A DNA stretch of 64,000 nucleotides from Sceloporus undulatus (lineage: Eukaryota > Chordata > Lepidosauria > Squamata > Phrynosomatidae), in contig NC_056523.1 in NCBI RefSeq assembly GCF_019175285.1, forward strand, positions 124,514,305 to 124,578,304, written 5' to 3'. Each line of letters opens with the position of its first letter. Positions within the stretch are counted from its first letter, which is position 1. The notes beneath the pieces were generated by a model. The model was given only the letters and a program-made list of their open reading frames with translations, had not been told where the DNA came from and did not search any database. Made by a program: the position numbers and the translations under genes. Of the stretch, positions 1 to 10,469 are shown piece after piece.

Positions 1-1861
1 ATTGTGGGTAAGCCAAGACTGACAGTAGGCTTCACTTGGGGATCATGAGGCCTGGACAGTTTGTATAAAAACACAAAGGCTGTACAGACCATCCCTGAAG
101 GGGTAGCTTGCAGCCGCCTCCATCTTCGCCCGATCGGGGCTGCGGCAATCACACACTGTGGGCCCAATCTGGCCTTTTTGCATGCTGGAAAGAGCGCTGT
201 AGCCGCCATCACCATGGCTTATGTTGCTCCTTTAGCACTGCATCATCTACACAGTGCCAGGGGCGCCGTGATGCCCACACACGTGTGGTGTGGCACATGG
301 TGTCATGCTGGCTGGGGTGTGGAGCTGGGGTGTTGCAGTGGACACCATGCCCTGACTCCGCCCCCAAGCCAGCCTTTCCCGTTGGTCTGCACAGCCCCAC
401 AGTCGTCAGATAGTCTGGACCTAGGTGTTGTGCTTTATAATTCATAACCAGCACTTTGAATTGTACCTGGAAGACTGGCAGCTATTGTAACAAAAGAGCT
501 GTATAGTTCCTGTGATCAGTTCCAGTTAAACATCTGGCTACAGTGTTTTGTACTAAAAAGTGTCCAACACCTCTTCAAAGATCCTTCCTCCATTGTTTCC
601 TTCGTGGATACACTCCAGCTTGACCAGTGTAGCCAATCACCCTCGCAGGAATTCTGATTGGCTTCCCAGAATGCACCCATATTTCCTGGAATGGAGGCGG
701 ACGTCCAGGTCAGGGTACATGCAAGGCACTATGGGAAGGCTAAAGGGGTGGAACTTCCAGGATGGGGGTATGTTGGGAGGGTTTTTCGGGGCAGTACGGT
801 ATTTTTGGCTGGGTTTTTTGTGTATGAAGGTTGAATTTCCCTGAAGGTTGAATTTCCCAGAATCTTCCTGGAAATTTGGCAATCCTGGAAATGACACGGA
901 AAAACTTTTAAATTCCCATTTCCAGGAAAAATCCCGGAAATTGGCAACACTGGCTGTGACTAACAGTTGGATTTTCCCCAGGCAGGGGTGGGAATCATTC
1001 AGCTTCCAAACATTGTTTGACTGTAGTCCCAGCAGATCTAGCCAGCAGATTAATGGTGAGGTGTGCTGGAGTTGCAGCCTCACAACATTTGGAGGCCTCA
1101 CAATTTCACTCTTGCTGTTAGGGTTTAATGTACACTCGAAAGCTGATGCTATAAATCAATGATCAGAGCACAGAAGCACAGCTGTCCCTACCTGGGCTCC
1201 TGGCATCAAAGAAACATGGAAGATAAGACCACTTCAGTGGGGGGGAAAAACCTTGCTTGTACTATAACTGTCTTAAGAGCAAATGGCTTGTCAAGAATAT
1301 ATTCTTCCCATTTTTCTCCATGTGTCAGTGCCAGGAACTGAATCGACTGCACCATGTGCCATGACAGCTACTTTTCTGAGCTCACTTAATTATGAACAGT
1401 TTAGAATGTTGTGTGGGCTTCTTGCAAGTTCAAGCCTACTCTCCAACTTACTCTGCCAATGATCCCTCCACGTGAAACCTGACAGCCCTACTGTTATCAT
1501 AGGTCTGGTCCCACAGACACTCTGCTGTTGCTATCGATCACCTCTGCTGCCCTGCAAGCCCAGAGGTACTGGCCTTCTCACTTCCTCTCCATCCATTTAA
1601 TGCTATATTCCTGGCCTGTCTTCTGTATTCCGATGTGGATATCTGACATAGCCACTACAGGTATTCATAGGTGCTCCCCCCCCCCCCCCACATGAAACAA
1701 TAAAAACCCATAAGTTGCCTTTCTCAGTATTGTGCACATGTGTGGAGTTGTTAACATAAGGCCAGGAAGCCCAAATGAGCCACCCCCCCCCCCAAAAAAA
1801 AAAACTTTCCAGCCAATGCACTTTTATGTTTTCATAGAAGGGGCAGGAAATCCTAAGCACT
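1..1861. other. Unassigned sequence, no gene seen
   Basis: I see no exon-like coding stretch, SINE or LINE head or tail. Around 845-950 there are several near-copies of a TTTCC/GGAAA motif in both orientations, which may be an old palindromic DNA transposon. Runs of C occur near 1676-1690 and 1783-1793. Open frames here are short and show no recognisable protein family. Confidence 0.5.
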
Positions 1862-1952
1862 AGAGAGTTAGTGTTGTATAGTCATTACAGTGTTTGACTA
1901 GGGTTTGGGAGGTTTAAGTTTAGTCCCCAATAATGGCCCATCAAATTAATTA
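1862..1952 (+). mobile_element. tRNA-derived SINE (family B), left part
   Basis: Diverged tRNA-like head (GTTAGTGTTGTATAGTCATT, then an aligned GGGAGGTTTAAGTTTAGTCC B-box-like block). It stops where the palindromic MITE begins and resumes beyond it at 2166, so the SINE is older than the MITE. Old and decayed, with no function expected. Confidence 0.5.
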
Positions 1953-2165
1953 GGCTGCATCTGCACTACAGAAATAATCCAATTTAACACCACTTTAACT
2001 GCTATGTGTCTATGCTATGGGAGTCTGGGATTTGTAGTTTTAGCCTTCTCTGTCAGAGAGCTCTGGTGACACAACAGACTACAATTCCCAGAATTCCATA
2101 GCATTGAGCCAAGGCAATTAAAGTGTTGTTGGACTGGATTATTTCTGCAGTGTGGATGCTGCCTG
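1953..2165. mobile_element. Palindromic (foldback) MITE, family 1
   Basis: The two halves are inverted copies: GCAGAAATAATCC-type ends, then CACTTTAACTGC, then a central TCTGTCAGAGAGCTCTGG segment. RNA or single-stranded DNA of the whole element would fold into one long hairpin. No coding capacity. The same family recurs at 11935, 17612, 27401, 30961 and 34785. The transposase superfamily is not certain; hAT-like is my guess. The element splits a SINE. Confidence 0.75.
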
Positions 2166-2312
2166 GGTGATTTTGAATTGGTTTTACGTGCCTGACTTAT
2201 CCCACAAAACTGCGGTAAGGATAAATGCAGAAAAGGAGAACCATTTATGCTATCCTCAGTTTACTGAGACAAAAGCAGGATAGAAATGTAACTAACAAAT
2301 ACATGACACAAA
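2166..2312 (+). mobile_element. tRNA-derived SINE (family B), right part
   Basis: Continues the SINE interrupted at 1953. It contains the family's GGTGATTTTG..., GATAAATGCAGAAAAGGAGA and GCAGGATAGAAATGTAA blocks. The same body is seen at 6775-6965. Decayed. Confidence 0.5.
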
Positions 2313-3534
2313 CCCCATTTAAGTATCATATATGATTCCGAAAATAAACATTTTTTGCTGAAATACTTAGACCTGTTGGGTGTAATTCAGATGTAGAGTA
2401 AAATCATATTTACTGCTCATAGGGATAGATACACACACACATATGCACATGTACAAACATGATTCTGTCTTTCTTCTAGATTAATTAATCCGGTATAAAG
2501 AGCACTGAAAGGGAATATACTTCTTCTAAATAATCTTGTAGAATATCTCATGGGAAAGTGGATGAATATTGCCATTATCTCTTTTACAGGTCAGGACAGG
2601 AGTGGGTTGAACAGTGGGCTGAAGAAATGAGATCCCATAGCTTAGCCCTATATTGGGTGGACCACCACTACCAGAAGATCTCATTGCCTGCTCCTATGCT
2701 TTAAAGATTTTATTAATGTTTATGTTCGTCTTTATAATTCTAATGTTTGTTTTTGGATTTCTAGTTTAACATTTTGGAGACCTCCGACAATAATGACACC
2801 ACGTCATATTAATCGATAAGTGCCACTAAAGACTTTGATTTGCTCTCCCTCTAGTATGGACAACCTTTAATCTGAAGTACATAATTTCAGGTGATGTCTC
2901 CAAGTGTTGTTAGAATTGTGTACAGTCATATGCATCAATTTGCTTTACCCTCTGCTTAACTGAGAGCTGGGAAACCTTCACTGGAGTGTATAAAGACACA
3001 TACCGTCTGCTTCCAGACTAGTATGTTGTCTGCTGCAATGTTAGAATTTTACAGGGGATCTAGACAATGACATCTTCCATTTATAACTCATTCATGTTGT
3101 CTCACTGCTTTTTCCATCCTTTAAAAAAAAAAAATACCCCAAAAATCTATTAAGGAAAGAACAATGAAATATCTGTACCATGTCTTTTGTCTGGTAGTGC
3201 CAAGAGCCATCCATTTGTAAGCATTGGTGAGCCATCTTAGAAACCAGCACACTAATTTGTATCCCAAGTCCTCAAGTCCAACAACCAAAGCTCTGGGTCA
3301 CTGGAATATGAGCCAAAGAACAGGTTGGATGTAGCCATAATGCACCCAAGTAGTAGGCACCAGGTAGCAAGGGATCAGCTAGTGCTAAGTCAGTTTCAGG
3401 AGGAAGAGGAAGGTTACAGTCTAAATCCTGACCTCTTTGTCTCTCAATATAGTAGTAATTGGTGGCTCCTACAGATTTGTAGGATGGCAAATCTGCTCTG
3501 GGTTTTAGGCCAAACTTTATAGGAGCCATCCAAG
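2313..3534. other. Unassigned AT-rich sequence
   Basis: No gene or recognisable repeat. Contains a short ACACAC tract near 2432 and an A-run near 3123. Nothing here looks like an exon with splice signals and coding bias. Confidence 0.5.
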
Positions 3535-3536
3535 TA

Positions 3537-3786
3537 CAGTGGGCTCTCCCCTTACACAGGGATCCGTTCCAGATCCCTCTGCGTAAGGGGAAATCCACAT
3601 GTGCTGGAGCCCCATTAGAAGTAATGGGGTTCACACCCATGATGTGCAGTGACATGGCAGTGCAAGCGTGCCACGGGCGCATGCCCCATTACTTCTTCCA
3701 GACCGCATGAGGGGCTTTTCCAGCACGGCTTTCAGTGCATGCTGAAAGCTGTGTATGCCACGCTCGCGTTAAACGCGGGTGCACTA
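3537..3786. mobile_element. Short TA-flanked MITE (mariner-like)
   Basis: Flanked by TA on both sides, with related ends (CAGTGGGCTC... and the complement TAGTGCACCC...). The interior is CpG-rich and unlike its neighbours, and has short inverted pieces (CCCCATTAGAAGTAATGGGG; CAGCACGGCTTTCAGTGCATGCTGAAAGCTGTG). It is about 250 bp with no coding capacity. A Tc1/mariner origin is inferred from the TA flanks only. Confidence 0.5.
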
Positions 3787-3990
3787 TACCTATCTTGGTT
3801 TAAACACCTTGGATAGCTCTTTTAAATCCAAATCCAAACTTGATTCAGTAACTCACTGATATGGGAGCCACCCCTATCTCATCACTTCTGCCATCCTTAC
3901 TGACACACCTTTGGTTCTGTACTATTTTTATAGTTTTTTGTGGGTTTTTCAGGCTATTTGGTCATGTTCTAAAAGAGTTTGTTTCTATCG

Positions 3991-4021
3991 TTTCACAAGC
4001 ATATCTGGATAGCATCTTCAG
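3991..4021 (-). ncRNA. Hammerhead-ribozyme-like core in PLE terminus
   Basis: Minus strand shows CTGAAGA (4021-4015), a 20-nt stem-loop-like segment, then GAAA (3994-3991). This is the order expected for a hammerhead core (CUGANGA, stem II, GAAA). Stem II is poorly paired here, so activity is unlikely. Hammerheads in PLE terminal repeats are known; the assignment here is by eye. Confidence 0.4.
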
Positions 4022-4044
4022 AGAATGCTGGCATGGAAGTGAGC

Positions 4045-4048
<4 letters not shown>

Positions 4049-4078
<30 letters not shown>
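4049..4078 (+). repeat. (GT)n microsatellite
   Basis: About 15 GT units inside the PLE terminal region. The same place in related PLE copies often carries GT or TA repeats, so expansion within the element is likely. Confidence 0.9.
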
Positions 4079-4079
<1 letters not shown>

Positions 4080-5560
4080 ACATACATACTGTATGACCCT
4101 GGGTTGGGAGGAGCAATTTCCATGTCAATGTGTGTATTGTTCTGTTGTTGAATGGCAAGGCCTCAGGGTGGGAGGATATGCAAAGAGGATTTGTGTCTGT
4201 TTAATTAGAGATCCATTGTATGCTGGGAAACCCCCTGACCCTAGGTGGTTTTCATTCGCATTTGCTAGGACTTGATTTTAGTGTTTTTCAGAACTGGTAG
4301 CCAAACTTTGCTAACTTTTAAGGGTTTCTTCTTTCCTGTTGAAATTGTCCAGGTGCTTGCGGATTTCAATGGCTTCCCTGTGCATTCTGACCTGATAATT
4401 TGTTGGCATGGTCCAGAATTTCAGTGTTTTCAAAAAGCAGTTTATGCCCAGGATGGTTTATAACATGCTCTGCTACTGCTAATTTTTCTGGCTGGCCTAG
4501 TCTGCAGTGTCTCTCATGTTCCTTGATTCATGTTTGAACACTGCATTTGGTGGTCCCTATGTAGTCTTGTCTGCCGCTGCATGGTATGTGATAAACTCCT
4601 GCAGCTGTGAGAGGGTCTCTCCTGTCCTTCGCTGAGTGCAGCATTTGCTGGATTTTCTTGGTTGGTTTGTAAACCATTTGGAAGTTGTGTTTCCTCACCA
4701 GTTTCCTTATTCTGTCTGTGACTCCTTTGATATATGGTAAAAATACCTTCCCTTTGCCTGGTTGTTTGTTTTCACTCCTCTGGTTTTTCTGGGTCTCGCA
4801 GCCCTTCTGATGTCTGAGCTGGAATAACCATTCGCCTGTAGAGCTCACTTTAGATGCTTCAGTTCATCTTCTAGGAAGTGGGTTTCACAGATCCTTTTTG
4901 CCCAGTCTACCAATGTTTTTATTGTGGCTCTTTTTTATCTTGGGTGATGGTTGGAGTTCTTGTGCAGGTATCTGTCCATGTGTGTAGGCTTTCTGTATAC
5001 TGTGTGGCCCAAACATTGGTTCAGTTTGCAGATGACCAGGACATCTAAGAATGGCAGTGTTTCTTCTTCTTTTTCCCCATCATGAATTGGATGATAGGGT
5101 GGATGTTGTTCAGATGGATCAGAAACACAGTCAGATCTTCTTCTCCGTGGCCCCAAATGGTGAAAGTGTCGTCCACATATCAGTACCATGTTGTGGGCTT
5201 AAGTGTTCCATGTAAAAGTTTGCTATCACAGGGCTTAGAGGGTTTCCCATGGCTACCCCATCTCTTTGCTCGGAGAATCAATTGTCCCACTGGAAGTAGC
5301 TTGTGGTGAGGCAATGTTCGAACAGGGCTGTGATGTCTTCTGGAAAAAATTGTTGGATGAGTGCCATGATGTCCATTATGGCAACTTTAGTGAACAAGGA
5401 GAGCACATCAAAGCAGATTAGTATGTCTCCAGGTTTAAGTTCAAGTTTGTTGATTTTTCCTATGAAGTGAGCTAAGTCCTTGATGTAGTGGGGGATTTGC
5501 CCTATATGGGTTTGTAATTGTGTGGCCAGAAACTTGGCCAAGTCATATGTGGGGGATCTC

Positions 5561-6115
5561 TACTATTTCACACTGCTCTTGCAAGTGCTCCTTTCTGTAA
5601 TCATGGCCCTTGTTGGCTTCCCTCTTCCTCTCCTTCTCTCTCGCTCTCTTTCCCCCACCCTCCACACACACAACTTAGTTCAAGGATTTCATAAATGCCA
5701 TCTGCTAGGGAAACTAATGCTGGGTTGCTCTAATCTTTCCCTATCCAGTGAGCAAATGCCAGTGTCAGGCAGCTGCCATGTGGCATTCACTGAAGCAGCT
5801 TTTCCATGGGCATACTGCTCTCGTTGATTGTGACTGCTACCTGCTTTAAAGACAAGAAGCATCGCAGGCAGAAAGGAAGCACAAACTGCCCTGTAGAGTC
5901 ACTATCATCTCAGAGAGCTATGCATAGGGAGGGAGGAATAAGCAGGGGCTGGGTTTTGGTTGCTTGAGAGACACCTTCTTTCCTGGCAGGGTGCTACAGG
6001 AATACTTTCTGTTGGCCTGCTGGTCTCTCTACCTGGCTGCCTTCTGGACAGTTGAACTGGTCCTGTGGAGAAGAGAGGAGAATTCAAAGAACACATATGA
6101 GTCACAGTATGGTAT
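5561..6115. other. Unassigned sequence
   Basis: Begins where the PLE stops. Contains a short pyrimidine tract near 5620-5650. No gene or named repeat seen. Confidence 0.5.
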
Positions 6116-6141
6116 AGCCAGTGTGGGGTAGTAGTTTGAGT

Positions 6142-6356
6142 TTTAGAATCATAGAGTTGGAAGAGACCACCAGGACCATCAAGTCCAAACCCCTGCCATG
6201 CAGGGACACAAAATCAAAGCACCCCTGACAGATGACCACTCAGCCTCTGTTTAAAAACCTCAAAAGGACACTCCACAACTCTCCAAGGTAGTATGTTTCA
6301 CTGTCAAACAAACCTTATTGTCATGAAGTTCCTCCTAATGTTTAAGTGGAATTTCA
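6142..6356 (-). mobile_element. CR1-type LINE, 3' end fragment
   Basis: Minus-strand CR1 tail. On the + strand it begins with the complement of the ATTCTATGATTCTA end repeat, followed by GAGTTGGAAGAGACCACCAG and the complement of the last ORF2 codons and short 3' UTR. It matches, by eye, the end of the CR1 at 60900-63153. Heavily 5'-truncated, as is usual for CR1, and inserted in a SINE. Confidence 0.85.
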
Positions 6357-6419
6357 TTGGACTATAACTGGAGATCAGGGTTCGATTCCTGCTTGAGCAA
6401 AAAAAACCACTGGGTGACG

Positions 6420-6615
6420 TGAAGTTGAAGGCTTTCGTGGGCAGTATTCATAGTTTTTTGTGGGTTTTTCGGGCTATGTGGCAATGTTCTAGAAGAGTTT
6501 ATTCCTGACGTTTTGCTAGCATCTGTGGCTGTGGCATCTTCAGATGCCAGCTACAGGTGCTGATGAAACGTCAAGAATAAACTCTTCTAGAACATCGCCA
6601 CATAGCCCGAAAAAC
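6420..6615. mobile_element. Inverted pair of PLE terminal repeats
   Basis: The left arm (GTGGGTTTTTCGGGCTATGT, then GTTCTAGAAGAGTTTATTCC) is repeated as its complement in the right arm up to GAAAAACCCACAAAAAACC. No RT lies between them. SINE sequence AAACCACTGGGTGAC ends on the left and AAACCACTAGATGAT starts on the right, which looks like a target-site duplication of about 15 bp. The arms meet inside the ribozyme-like core near 6541. Terminal fragments like this are a known PLE product. Confidence 0.8.
6509..6543 (-). ncRNA. Hammerhead-like core, left arm
   Basis: Minus strand: CTGAAGA (6543-6537), a GCCACAG...GCTAGC stem-loop segment, then AAAACGTC where GAAACGTC is the usual form. The right arm on the + strand keeps GAAACGTC (6565-6572) with its own stem segment but lacks the CTGAAGA box, because the two arms join there. 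Confidence 0.45.
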
Positions 6616-6774
6616 CCACAAAAAACCACTAGATGATCTTGGGCAAGTCACTCTCTCTCAACCTGAGAGGACGGCAATGGCAAACCCCCTTTGAAGAAAC
6701 TTGCCAAGAAAACTCTATGATAGGGTTGCCTTAGACATGGTGCAGATATAAGACACAACAACAAATGGTGTAGT

Positions 6775-6965
6775 TATCGAAGTGTGGGATATGGACAGGG
6801 AGGGCTCAGGTTGGATTCCTCATTCACACAGAAAGCTCACTGGCTGACCTTGGGCTAGTCACTAATCTTTCTCACAGGGTTATTGTGAAGATAACATAGT
6901 GGGAGGAAGGAAATATGCTACTTTTGAGTTTCTTGGATAAAAGGCAGGATAACATATCATCAGTA
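6775..6965 (+). mobile_element. tRNA-derived SINE (family B)
   Basis: Body blocks GCTCACTGGCTGACCTTGGG, CTCACAGGGTTATTGTGAAG and AAAAGGCAGGATAACAT match the family B copy at 1862-2312. It directly follows the family A SINE. Weak at its 5' end. Confidence 0.5.
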
Positions 6966-7674
6966 AGTGTGTGTATGTGAACAAATAAATATAATATGAA
7001 ACTGCATTGGCCACAAAACCTTTCAGAACATGAGCTGGTCTGGAGAGGCCTCAGCAAGGACCAAACTGTTGCTCTTGCCTGAAGGCCAAGCCAAGCATCC
7101 AATCTGTATAATCATGCACAGTAACAGTTGCTGTTGTATAACCCAGGAGACACCAAATAGTAACAGTAGGGGTATGAGTTACTGTCTATCTACAAAACAA
7201 AACAAAACAAAAAGAGATCCTGGCCTGCTCTTGTGGTTTTAACAGCAATGAGATGTGAAGAAATAAGCAAGCAATAGTAGCAAACAATCCCCACTGCATG
7301 GGGGTAAACATGATTGCTTTGGAGAATCTATTAAAGGCACAGTTATAGCTTCCAGCGAAAAAGTTGGCAACCTTAGTGCTAGCAACAGAACAGTCAGGGC
7401 CAGCAACCAGACTCTTTAATTCCTCTGATCCCTGCAATATAGATACTGCACACAAACAGTCACACATACCCAAATACACCCACGCCATGCAACTACTTCT
7501 TTAGCTGCCTCAGACTCACACTGCCTGAGAGCACAAGAAGGGGGCAGGAAGGGGGTGCTGAGTTGGGGAGATGTCCCATCCAGTCCTGAAGTACGCCTGT
7601 TTAGCTTCACACTTACTGGTTGCCACAGTAGCAAGGCCTCAGCTGCCTCTGGCCCTTTAAGTCTAGGCAGAAGG

Positions 7675-7675
<1 letters not shown>
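6966..7675. other. Unassigned sequence
   Basis: No gene found. A short (AACAA)n-like A-rich tract lies near 7195-7212. Confidence 0.5.

Positions 7676-7718
<43 letters not shown>
7676..7718 (+). repeat. (AT)n microsatellite
   Basis: About 21 AT units, followed by a CT-rich and C-rich stretch to 7749. Likely length-variable and prone to cruciform formation. Confidence 0.95.
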
Positions 7719-7720
<2 letters not shown>

Positions 7721-8094
7721 ATATTTTTTCTCTCTCTCTCCCCCCCCCCTATATAAATGAAACAAGGTATTGGGCGACGCCTGGGGGGGGGGGGCTCACA
7801 GCTGCTGTTGCTGTGGCAACCAGCCATACTAACCTGTAATTGGTATAGAAAAGCAACCTGGTTTAAAGTTATTACAATGAAGGCAGACCAGATTTCTAGC
7901 CGATTAGAAACCTCCCCAGGTGCTGGTATAAATAGAAATGGGGGGGGGGAGTTTATGGGGATGACTCCATGCCAGGTGGACAGAGAGCCTCAATAGGAAG
8001 GAGCCGTCCTCTTTGCAGACCATGGGGCTACTATTATTCCAGAGTAGAGTAGCACTATTGCATCAATATGTGTTACTTATATGCCTTGATTCAG
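7719..8094. other. Unassigned sequence with G runs
   Basis: Contains G homopolymers near 7783-7793 and 7940-7949. No gene seen. Confidence 0.5.
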
Positions 8095-8343
8095 AGAGCC
8101 AGTGTGGTGTAGTGGTTGGAGTGTTGAACCACAACTCTGGGGACCAGAGTTCAGTTTGCAGCTCGGCCATGAAACCCACTGGGTGATCTTGGGCAAGTCA
8201 CATGCTCTCAGCCTCAGGGGAAGGCAATGGCAAACATCCTCTAAACGAATCTTGCCAAGAAAACCCTATGATAGAGTCACCTTAGGGTTTCCATACGTTG
8301 GAAATGACTTGAAGGCACACAGCCACCACCATCACCACCATAA
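8095..8343 (+). mobile_element. tRNA-derived SINE (family A)
   Basis: Near full length: GAGCCAGTGTGGTGTAGTGG head, ACCAGAGTTCAGTTTGCAGC, CACTGGGTGATCTTGGGCAA, CTTGCCAAGAAAACCCTATG, GGAAATGACTTGAAGGCACA, then a CCACCACCATCACC tail instead of the usual AAC repeats. Confidence 0.9.
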
Positions 8344-8904
8344 CAAATGTCTTGACTCACCATTCAGTGGGTCTTCTCAAATTGGGGCTAAACAGCTTTT
8401 GTTAGTCTTGCCTGGCAGGCACTGAACAACAGGGAAAAATTTGGCTATCCTCCAGGGGTGTACCAAGACATGTTTCACTGGAGAGGCTGAAGGGTTTGGG
8501 CACTGGTCACTATAGGGTCACCATAAGTAACAATTTGAAGGTGCAACAACAACAACAACATATAAGATTTCTGTGGGGAAAAGTTTTAATAGCTAATAAC
8601 AAAAATACTACCTGGTGAATGTATTTTGACAACAAAGTAGGCACTCTACTGTGTTTTCCTTCCACTGGTCTCCTAGCTGATCTGAGGACTGGCCCAACAG
8701 ATGTGGTTGCCTGGGGCAAAAGACAAAGCAAAATGGTGCTCTCCTCCATCCCCATACAAAAGCTGGCTGGGCTGGCAAGTAAATCTTAAATTAGCATTGG
8801 TAATGGAGATAGGGACCTAAATACTCTAAAGCAGGGGTGCCCAACTTAAAAGGGGGTAGGGGCTGAAATTAAGGTCTGCTAGGTTGTTCGGGCTGCCAAT
8901 AGGT
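8344..8904. other. Unassigned sequence
   Basis: A short fragment near 8510-8560 (TATAGGGTCACCATAAGTAA, ACAACAACAACAACA) is the tail of another family A SINE. CAGGGGTGCCCAACTT at 8832 resembles an hAT terminus, but I could not find its partner. No gene. Confidence 0.45.
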
Positions 8905-9060
8905 TTAGGACAGAGAAATCTAGGACATTTAGGTGACATGTAGGACATTCAAGAAAAATGGAGGACATGAACAAATAAAAGCTGGAAGCATATAAATGTA
9001 AATCCATACTTCTTAGCCATGCTCAAAATGGAGGACATTTTGGAATCCCTCCTCCTGGAC
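8905..9060 (+). mobile_element. Fragment of the 'AGGACA' DNA element family
   Basis: Shares GTAGGACATT, AAAATGGAGGACAT and CATGCTCAAAATGGAGGACA with the elements at 49626-50748 (opposite strand) and 61778-62933. The outer end with GGTTGCCATA is not present. Confidence 0.6.
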
Positions 9061-9108
9061 AGGAAGGCTGAGATGGGAGATATGTCCAGGAAAAGGAGGG
9101 AAAGTCTG

Positions 9109-9479
9109 GTCATCCCTTCCCTCCTTCCTTCCTTTCTTTCCATGCTCCCTCCCTCCGTCCCTCCCTCCCTCCCTCCTTTCCTTCCTTCTTTCTTTCCTTC
9201 CTTAATCCCTCCCTCCCTCCTTTTTTTCTTTCCTCCCTTCTTTATTTTTTGCTTCTTTCTTTCCTCCCTCCTTTCTTCCTTTCCCTCCCTCCCTCCTTTA
9301 TTTCCTTGCATCTCTTTCCTCCCTTCCTCCTTTCTTCCTTTCCCCGCTTCCTCCCTCCCTCTCTTCTTTCTTTCTTTTCCTCCTCTTACCCTCCCCCCTT
9401 CTTTCTTTCCTTCTTCATTTCTTCACTTCCTTGATTCTTTCTTTCCTCCCTTCTTTCCTTCCTTCCTTCTTTCTTTCTA
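9109..9479 (+). repeat. Long pyrimidine tract (CCTT/CCCTT)n
   Basis: About 370 bases almost purely C and T, made of irregular CCTT, CCCT and CTTT units. Open frames in it are Ser/Pro/Leu/Phe low complexity and not genes. Such tracts can form triplex (H-DNA) and mutate quickly. Confidence 0.95.
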
Positions 9480-9965
9480 GAGGAGAAGGAGGAGGGGGAT
9501 GGGGATGGGGAAAGAGATAAGGATGCCTACGCACCACATTGTCCTCCTCCTCCTCTGCCAAGTCATTCGCCTTTGAGCAGCCTGGGGGTTTTGCCAGGTG
9601 GGAAGCCTTGCTGACTTGGCAGAAGAGGAGGAGGACAACTCGCTGGGCAGGGGTCCTTGTCTCTTTTCCCTATTGCTGGGCGGGCAGCCTTGTGAGGAGG
9701 CGGAGGAGGAGGGGGGAGGATGGGGTAAGAGACAAGACAACCCGCCCACCGCATTGTCCTCTTCTGCCAAGCCATTCATCTTTGAACGGCAAGGCTGCCT
9801 GCCCAGTAAAAAACCCAGGCCACTCGATTGACACGGCAGAGGACAACCCGGTGGGTGGGCTGCCTTGTCTCTTTCCCCCCTCCTCCTCCTCTGTCGAGTC
9901 GCTCACCTTTGAGCAGCCTGAGGGCTTTGCCAGGCGGGCAGCCTTGCAAGGACGAGGATCCTGAA
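9480..9965. repeat. GC-rich degenerate tandem repeat
   Basis: A block containing CCTCCTCCTCTGCCAAG, TTGAGCAGCCTG and TTTGCCAGGCGGGCAGCC recurs about three times (near 9540, 9755 and 9870), with GAGGAGG-rich spacers. Together with 8905-9479 it may be the interior of one element of the AGGACA family. Not a gene; the frames are low complexity. Confidence 0.55.
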
Positions 9966-10469
9966 TCCCAGGCTGCTCACCAAAAGCGCGGTGGCCTCAT
10001 CCTCCTTCTCCACTCCCATCCACACCCCAGTGAAGACCCTGGGCCCCTTATCTTAATGAGCCAAACCCCTGCCCTCTCTCACTCCCTGGCAAAATCATCT
10101 GAGTATTCCTTACCTACGAAAACCCTACAAAATTTATGGGGTCAGCATACACACACACAATGGAGATAGTCTCCCTCTCCATCTCTGAGGGCATCAGGCT
10201 AATGGGGCACAGGACAGACTGTGTAGCACACAGAACTCTTTCTTCCCAGTGCAGGGAGTGCCTGAGGATGCCATACCTCCTCTTCAGCATCTATTATATG
10301 GGACAATTGCCCCACTCTGCTTAATATGGCAGGGCCAGTCTTAAGCATTACAAATACGGGGGAACTATGAACTGCAGGAGCGGTGACATACCCCACCCAG
10401 GAAGTGGGCTAGTTCTTGTGACTGAAGTGTTTTCCAAAGATTGGGGTTGGGCGGCTTAGATGTGTTTGT
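9966..10469. other. Unassigned sequence
   Basis: No gene or clear repeat. A short ACACACACAC stretch lies at 10150. Confidence 0.45.

Larger units (their letters stand above)
3931..5560 (-). mobile_element. Penelope-like element (PLE), 5'-truncated
   Basis: On the minus strand the element reads, 5' to 3', RT then GIY-YIG nuclease then terminal repeat. RT pieces at about 5540-4935 include AKFLATQLQTHIGQIPHYIK, DILICFDVLSLFTKV, LPFLDVLVICKLNQ and GHTVYRKPTHMDRYLHKNS, which are typical of PLE RT. A GIY-YIG-type block (GVYHIPC...YIGTTKCSVQT) lies at about 4535-4600. The 3' terminal repeat ends near 3931 with GAAAAACCCACAAAAAACTA. The coding region is in several pieces and not functional. PLEs are RT-bearing elements that use an endonuclease unrelated to that of L1. 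The upstream half of the element is missing. Confidence 0.85.
6116..6766 (+). mobile_element. tRNA-derived SINE (family A), interrupted twice
   Basis: Pieces at 6116-6141, 6357-6419 and 6616-6766 together give the complete SINE order: GCCAGTGTGG head, CAGGGTTCGATTCCTGC (tRNA B-box-like), CACTGGGTGAC, GGGCAAGTCACTCTCTC, AATGGCAAACC, TTGCCAAGAAAACTC and an ACAACAACAAA tail. A CR1 tail separates the first two pieces and an inverted PLE terminal pair separates the last two. This is the most abundant SINE of the window. Confidence 0.85.

Noticed and set aside
3931-5560. Retrovirus or LTR retrotransposon
   Set aside because: RT motifs (LPFLDVL, YRKPTHMDRYLH) and the GIY-YIG block are those of Penelope-like elements; no gag, protease, integrase or envelope is seen anywhere in the window.
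8095-8180. tRNA gene
   Set aside because: Only A- and B-box-like parts of a SINE head; it cannot fold as a cloverleaf and continues into the SINE body. The same applies to other SINE heads.
9019-9480. 153-codon frame of Ser/Pro/Phe/Leu
   Set aside because: Translation of a pyrimidine tract.
8832-10068. hAT element from CAGGGGTGCCC to a possible end ACCCCTG near 10068
   Set aside because: The flanking 8-bp sequences do not match and the end match is only a few bases.
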